Below, one piece after another: positions 60,654 to 64,000 of a DNA stretch of 64,000 nucleotides. Position numbers and translations under genes: made by a program. Each line of letters begins with the position of its first letter. Within the stretch, counting starts at the first letter, position 1. The stretch is from Mangifera indica (taxonomy: Eukaryota; Streptophyta; Magnoliopsida; Sapindales; Anacardiaceae), in assembly GCF_011075055.1 (NCBI RefSeq), contig NC_058149.1, positions 6,888,449-6,952,448 of the forward strand, read 5' to 3'. The notes beneath the pieces were generated by a model. That model was given only the letters and a program-made list of their open reading frames with translations. It made no database searches and was not told where the DNA came from.

Positions 60654-61804
60654 ATATATTAGTTGATAAATTGATTTGACTGAAGTGATTCAGGCAACCC
60701 TTAAATATAAAATTCATCCATAAGGCTTAAGGTTGTGTACCTGGCACCATGTTTTAATAATTTGTCATAGCATATTAATTAAACACAAGCAAGTGTTTCC
60801 AATTTTTGTTATTAACATGTTCAAATCAAATTTAAATACTCAAAATTGCAATATTTGCACAACAAAATTCAAGATAAAATTTTGCAAATTTAGTCTTCAT
60901 TGTGTGACAACATGTATTAGAGCAACATGTTCTAATAATTTACTATAATGTATAGTCAGTGTATCAAACCATTTACTCAAATAGATTGGTAAACAAAAAA
61001 AAATGCATAAAAGTTTTTGGAAATTCTAGTTGATAGGTTTGGTAAATTCGATCAATTGAATTTCTTGATTTTAGAATGTTAAGCCTTTAGTTTAAACTAG
61101 TCGACCTAAATTATTAGTGTAGGTGTCTATATCCAATCAGATTGATATATTAGGCTCTACTGCATCGTTTTCATATATAAAATGGCATTGTATATTTGTA
61201 AATCATGTCTAAGTATGTGTATGATATATATCCTAAGAATGGTGGAATCATAATGAGTGCTTCAATGTGTATAATTAATTATGAGAACCTTGTGAGCATA
61301 TATGGTGGTCATTCTAAAAATGTTTATTGCTCCAATATTATTTTGACTTTAGGAAAAAATAATATAGTGAGACTATTATGATATTGAACAATCTTATTAA
61401 AAGGAAATGATTGATCTCACTAGTCAAGGTTGTTTGATAGCAAACTAATGTAACACATGGGTTGTTATTGATTGCTAGTTCATTGGGTAGAGTTATCAAA
61501 GGATTCTGTATAAATAGTATCCTTATTATTTATAGAATATATCCTCTAATAGATGGTAATGCATATGATTCCTATACTTGAGATCACCAGAGTACTTTCT
61601 TTATCGATTAGCTTAGGTTAACACTAGTCTAACATATTCTTTTTTAGGTCAATCAATATAGTAGTGATTGACGATACAAAGAAGTGTATTAGAGCTATAT
61701 CATCAATATAGGATTCATAATTAAAAAATACATAAGAATGTATGTTTCATATACATTGGTTACTACAATGTACTACAAGTTTGTGGCTCAATCCAATTTA
61801 CATT

Positions 61805-61860
61805 TAGTCATTGTTTAATTAATCGAAAACCTATGCCAAGGATTAATTAAACAATGACTA
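61805..61860. repeat. Perfect 20-bp inverted repeat, 16-base loop
   Basis: TAGTCATTGTTTAATTAATC (61,805-61,824) is the exact reverse complement of 61,841-61,860. It occupies about the same relative position in its R1 copy as the hairpin at 60,606, but with different sequence. Confidence 0.95.
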
Positions 61861-62035
61861 TTGATAACCGTACTATTGATAGGTAAATTTAGTTCCAATG
61901 AATTTTTATTATTTGGGTGGTTATGACGATTTTCTAGAGTTTAATTGTGACCTTTGGATATAAGGCTAACCATTTGTAGATTAGTCACTATTCAAATTGC
62001 TACCAATATAACATAGAACTTATGGGTCACATACA

Positions 62036-62459
62036 ACAAAACCTTAATTGTTGAACAAATGAGCAAAGGGTTTTTTGAATTGATGTTTTTGACCAATAGA
62101 GATGGATATTTTGTTGGGCCCAATGGGCCAACACATTGAGGTAGTCATGAGGTGGACTTATCACAATAATTAAAGCCCCATTAGGGCCCTTATTCATCCA
62201 CATGAAAGCACCCATATTCATCCACATGAAAGCACCCATAAACACATAAATGTGTGAAATCAAGTTTCGGAGGTTATACAACTTTTAGATTGTCTTGATT
62301 GAATAAAAAAGTGTTGAATTAAGATAAAATTGTCTCTTAATTCTATACATGAGCGACTAGGTCTAGTGAAAATATTAACATGTTAAATTTATACTCAAAT
62401 TCAACCCTAGGTCAAAATCCCATAAATTACACCCTAGTCCTTTAACTTTGGCTTTTACT
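62036..62459. other. Spacer of a large inverted repeat, with a 24-bp tandem duplication
   Basis: ATTCATCCACATGAAAGCAC plus CCAT is repeated exactly at 62,192-62,215 and 62,216-62,239. The open frame on the minus strand (repeat MGAFMWMN) comes from this duplication. It lies between oppositely oriented R1 copies. Confidence 0.6.
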
Positions 62460-64000
62460 ATTTTCTCCATAATGTATTAATTCTTTACCGCTCGATCCAC
62501 TAATAAGTAAGTTATCAATCATTATATGAATGGATTCATATTTTCTCACTAACAGAGTTTGAAATCATGACATTCAGGTGTGATTCACTCTATATGTAAT
62601 AAGCTCATAACCTTTTAATCATGACTATTAACCCCCTATTATTCATGACCCATAAGTGCCTTATCATGTTGGCAGTCAACAAATTTGTGATTAATCTACA
62701 ATTAATTATCCATTTATTCACAAACAATGAGTGCTCTTTAACAAGACATCATAAGTACAAAATCGATAAAGAATCAATAAAAGATTGGTGTTAACCTTTC
62801 AATGTTATTGATAATATATGTTTGAATTTTTTAATCAACCAATATCTCATCAAGGTTGAGACATAAAAATAGTGTCCACCTTAGATTATCATTGATATTA
62901 ATTTTTTGCTAGTCAATCAATGAGTAAACATTGGATTAAGTACCAACTTGTTCCCACTATAGTCATATATATTTAGTACATTGACATAATCAAATAGTGT
63001 GGTGAGATATAAGCTCTCATACCTCAAAGTAATTAAATCTTGTGTTGATCCTTTATAGCCTTGATACGCTTCTTGATGTAGCCAACCGTCATCTTATTGA
63101 TTGGTCTAATAAAGACTACATTAGGCCACGATCAAACTAGGTTGATTAACGCATATGTCGCTCTAAGCATATCAGGTTAAAGGATCACATGTATCATTGT
63201 CCATTAGAGGAAAAGTTTCATATACACCAAGTTTATCATTTATTGGAATCCTTTGGTAGGTTAATCCAATGAACATATAGTCAATATGCACTTATTTGTT
63301 ACACCAAGTTAATACCAACAACTTTAACACATAAGATTCATCACAAGATTTTAATAAGGTCATTCAACACTTTAATAGCCTTATCATTGTAGCGATTTTG
63401 CAATCTTTGACAATAGAATAACAAATTAAAAATTCAATTAAACAATCCAAACACTTTGTAAAACCCTTTTTCTATATCATCTCTATAGTAGGATTAATTT
63501 GTAAACATGCAAACAACACACATAAAATGAATTTGATATAACTATGTTGGCAGCTCATTCACTTTTCTTTAATGGTAAGAGGTCGAGAAGTTGTGATTTC
63601 AGAACCAAGTGTAGGTTTGCTTTTTAGTATCCACAGGAAACAGTAACTTAAAAAGAGGCTTGAGTGTACTCGAAACTTGCTAGAGCTTGAGCATAGTATT
63701 ATGGTGAAAAAGAGAGAAAATATTTCACTTGGTGGCTAGGGTTATATGTAAAATAAAAACACTGTTTATTTAAAGTAAGACGACCCTCATATATAAACAC
63801 AAATACAAATGCCGCCTAGGACTTGAACATATCTAGAATAGTTCTTCCATGCGTGCCTGGGACTAATAAGCGTCCTAGGCATGCATAACTTGGATCGAAA
63901 TTGTCTTACTCGTGCGTATGAGCATTACAGCTCATGGGAGTTATACACTCAATCAATGTATTTAATATGTATATAGTTTTCATTTAATTCTTCCATGATT
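62460..64000 (-). repeat. Inverted copy of family 'R1', running off the window
   Basis: The reverse complement of 62,490-62,960 matches 6,810-7,150, and that of about 62,930-63,730 matches 34,580-35,410 and, more weakly, 61,650-61,860. GACCCATAAG-(ct) near 62,648 pairs with the complement of about 62,015-62,030, defining the inner ends of an inverted repeat with the block at 59,955-62,035. No coding frame. The minus-strand copy carries TATA-like and purine-rich words near 63,690-63,800, consistent with LTR sequence. Confidence 0.6.

Larger units (their letters stand above)
59955..62035 (+). repeat. Two tandem diverged copies of dispersed family 'R1'
   Basis: About 59,980-60,700 and 61,240-61,960 match in order: a GACCATTCTAGAAATGTTTGT / GTCATTCTAAAAATGTTTAT block (60,047 and 61,309), CAAATCCTCTGATGGATAG / ATATCCTCTAATAGATGG (60,282 and 61,540), GGTTTAACACTAGCCTAACA / GGTTAACACTAGTCTAACA (60,356 and 61,616). 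Offset about 1.25 kb. Each copy contains a strong hairpin after this region. There is no coding frame. Confidence 0.75.

Noticed and set aside
62027..62281. 84-codon frame with a repeated MGAFMWMN
   Set aside because: The repeat arises from an exact 24-bp DNA duplication in a non-coding spacer.

Overview
This window reads as nuclear DNA from a flowering plant, probably a dicot. It is AT-rich, packed with nested LTR retrotransposons of the Copia and Gypsy superfamilies, and carries relics of plant DNA transposons (CACTA, MULE, hAT-like and fold-back elements). Primer-binding sites are the plant initiator-Met type (TGGTATCAGAGC), and two host sequences look plant-specific. I see no bacterial operons, CRISPR array, rRNA or tRNA gene, and no undescribed multi-gene system. 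The interest lies in how the repeats are built and nested.

Layout: 1.7-6.5 kb is a decayed + strand Copia relic whose gag is split by a multimeric TRIM element (five LTRs, four internal domains) with a matching target-site duplication. 8.5-9.2 kb is a Gypsy integrase relic. 14.2-16.3 kb is an internally deleted minus-strand Gypsy element. 17.0 kb holds a 67-bp minisatellite and 19.0-19.6 kb a fold-back element. 19.7-23.2 kb is a decayed + strand Copia. Right next to it, at 23.2-24.0 kb, is an intron-containing fragment that resembles the plant CLEC16A-like gene TT9/GFS9. 25.7-26.6 kb is a Gypsy gag relic.

26.6-31.2 kb is the youngest insertion: a full-length minus-strand Copia with 223-bp LTRs differing at two bases, TSD TAATC, and one continuous gag-pol frame broken only by a single TAG. 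It sits in the LTR of an older minus-strand Copia, which also contains an 845-bp hAT-like element at 31.6-32.5 kb. 35.8-43.8 kb is an almost complete but decayed + strand Gypsy that split a MULE transposase relic (flanks 35.6-35.8 and 43.8-44.3 kb).

The one convincing intact host gene is a 67-codon cysteine-rich zinc-ribbon-like protein at 47,888-48,091 with a TATA box and short 5' leader. Downstream come a microsatellite-rich tandem duplication (50.2-52.1 kb), a CACTA TNP2 transposase relic (53.5-54.6 kb), a decayed minus-strand Copia (55.0-59.2 kb), and diverged copies of one repeat family (59.9-64.0 kb) arranged in tandem and as a large inverted repeat. The same family recurs near 6.8, 13.0 and 34.4 kb. 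All family names come from motif recognition by eye; no database search was possible.
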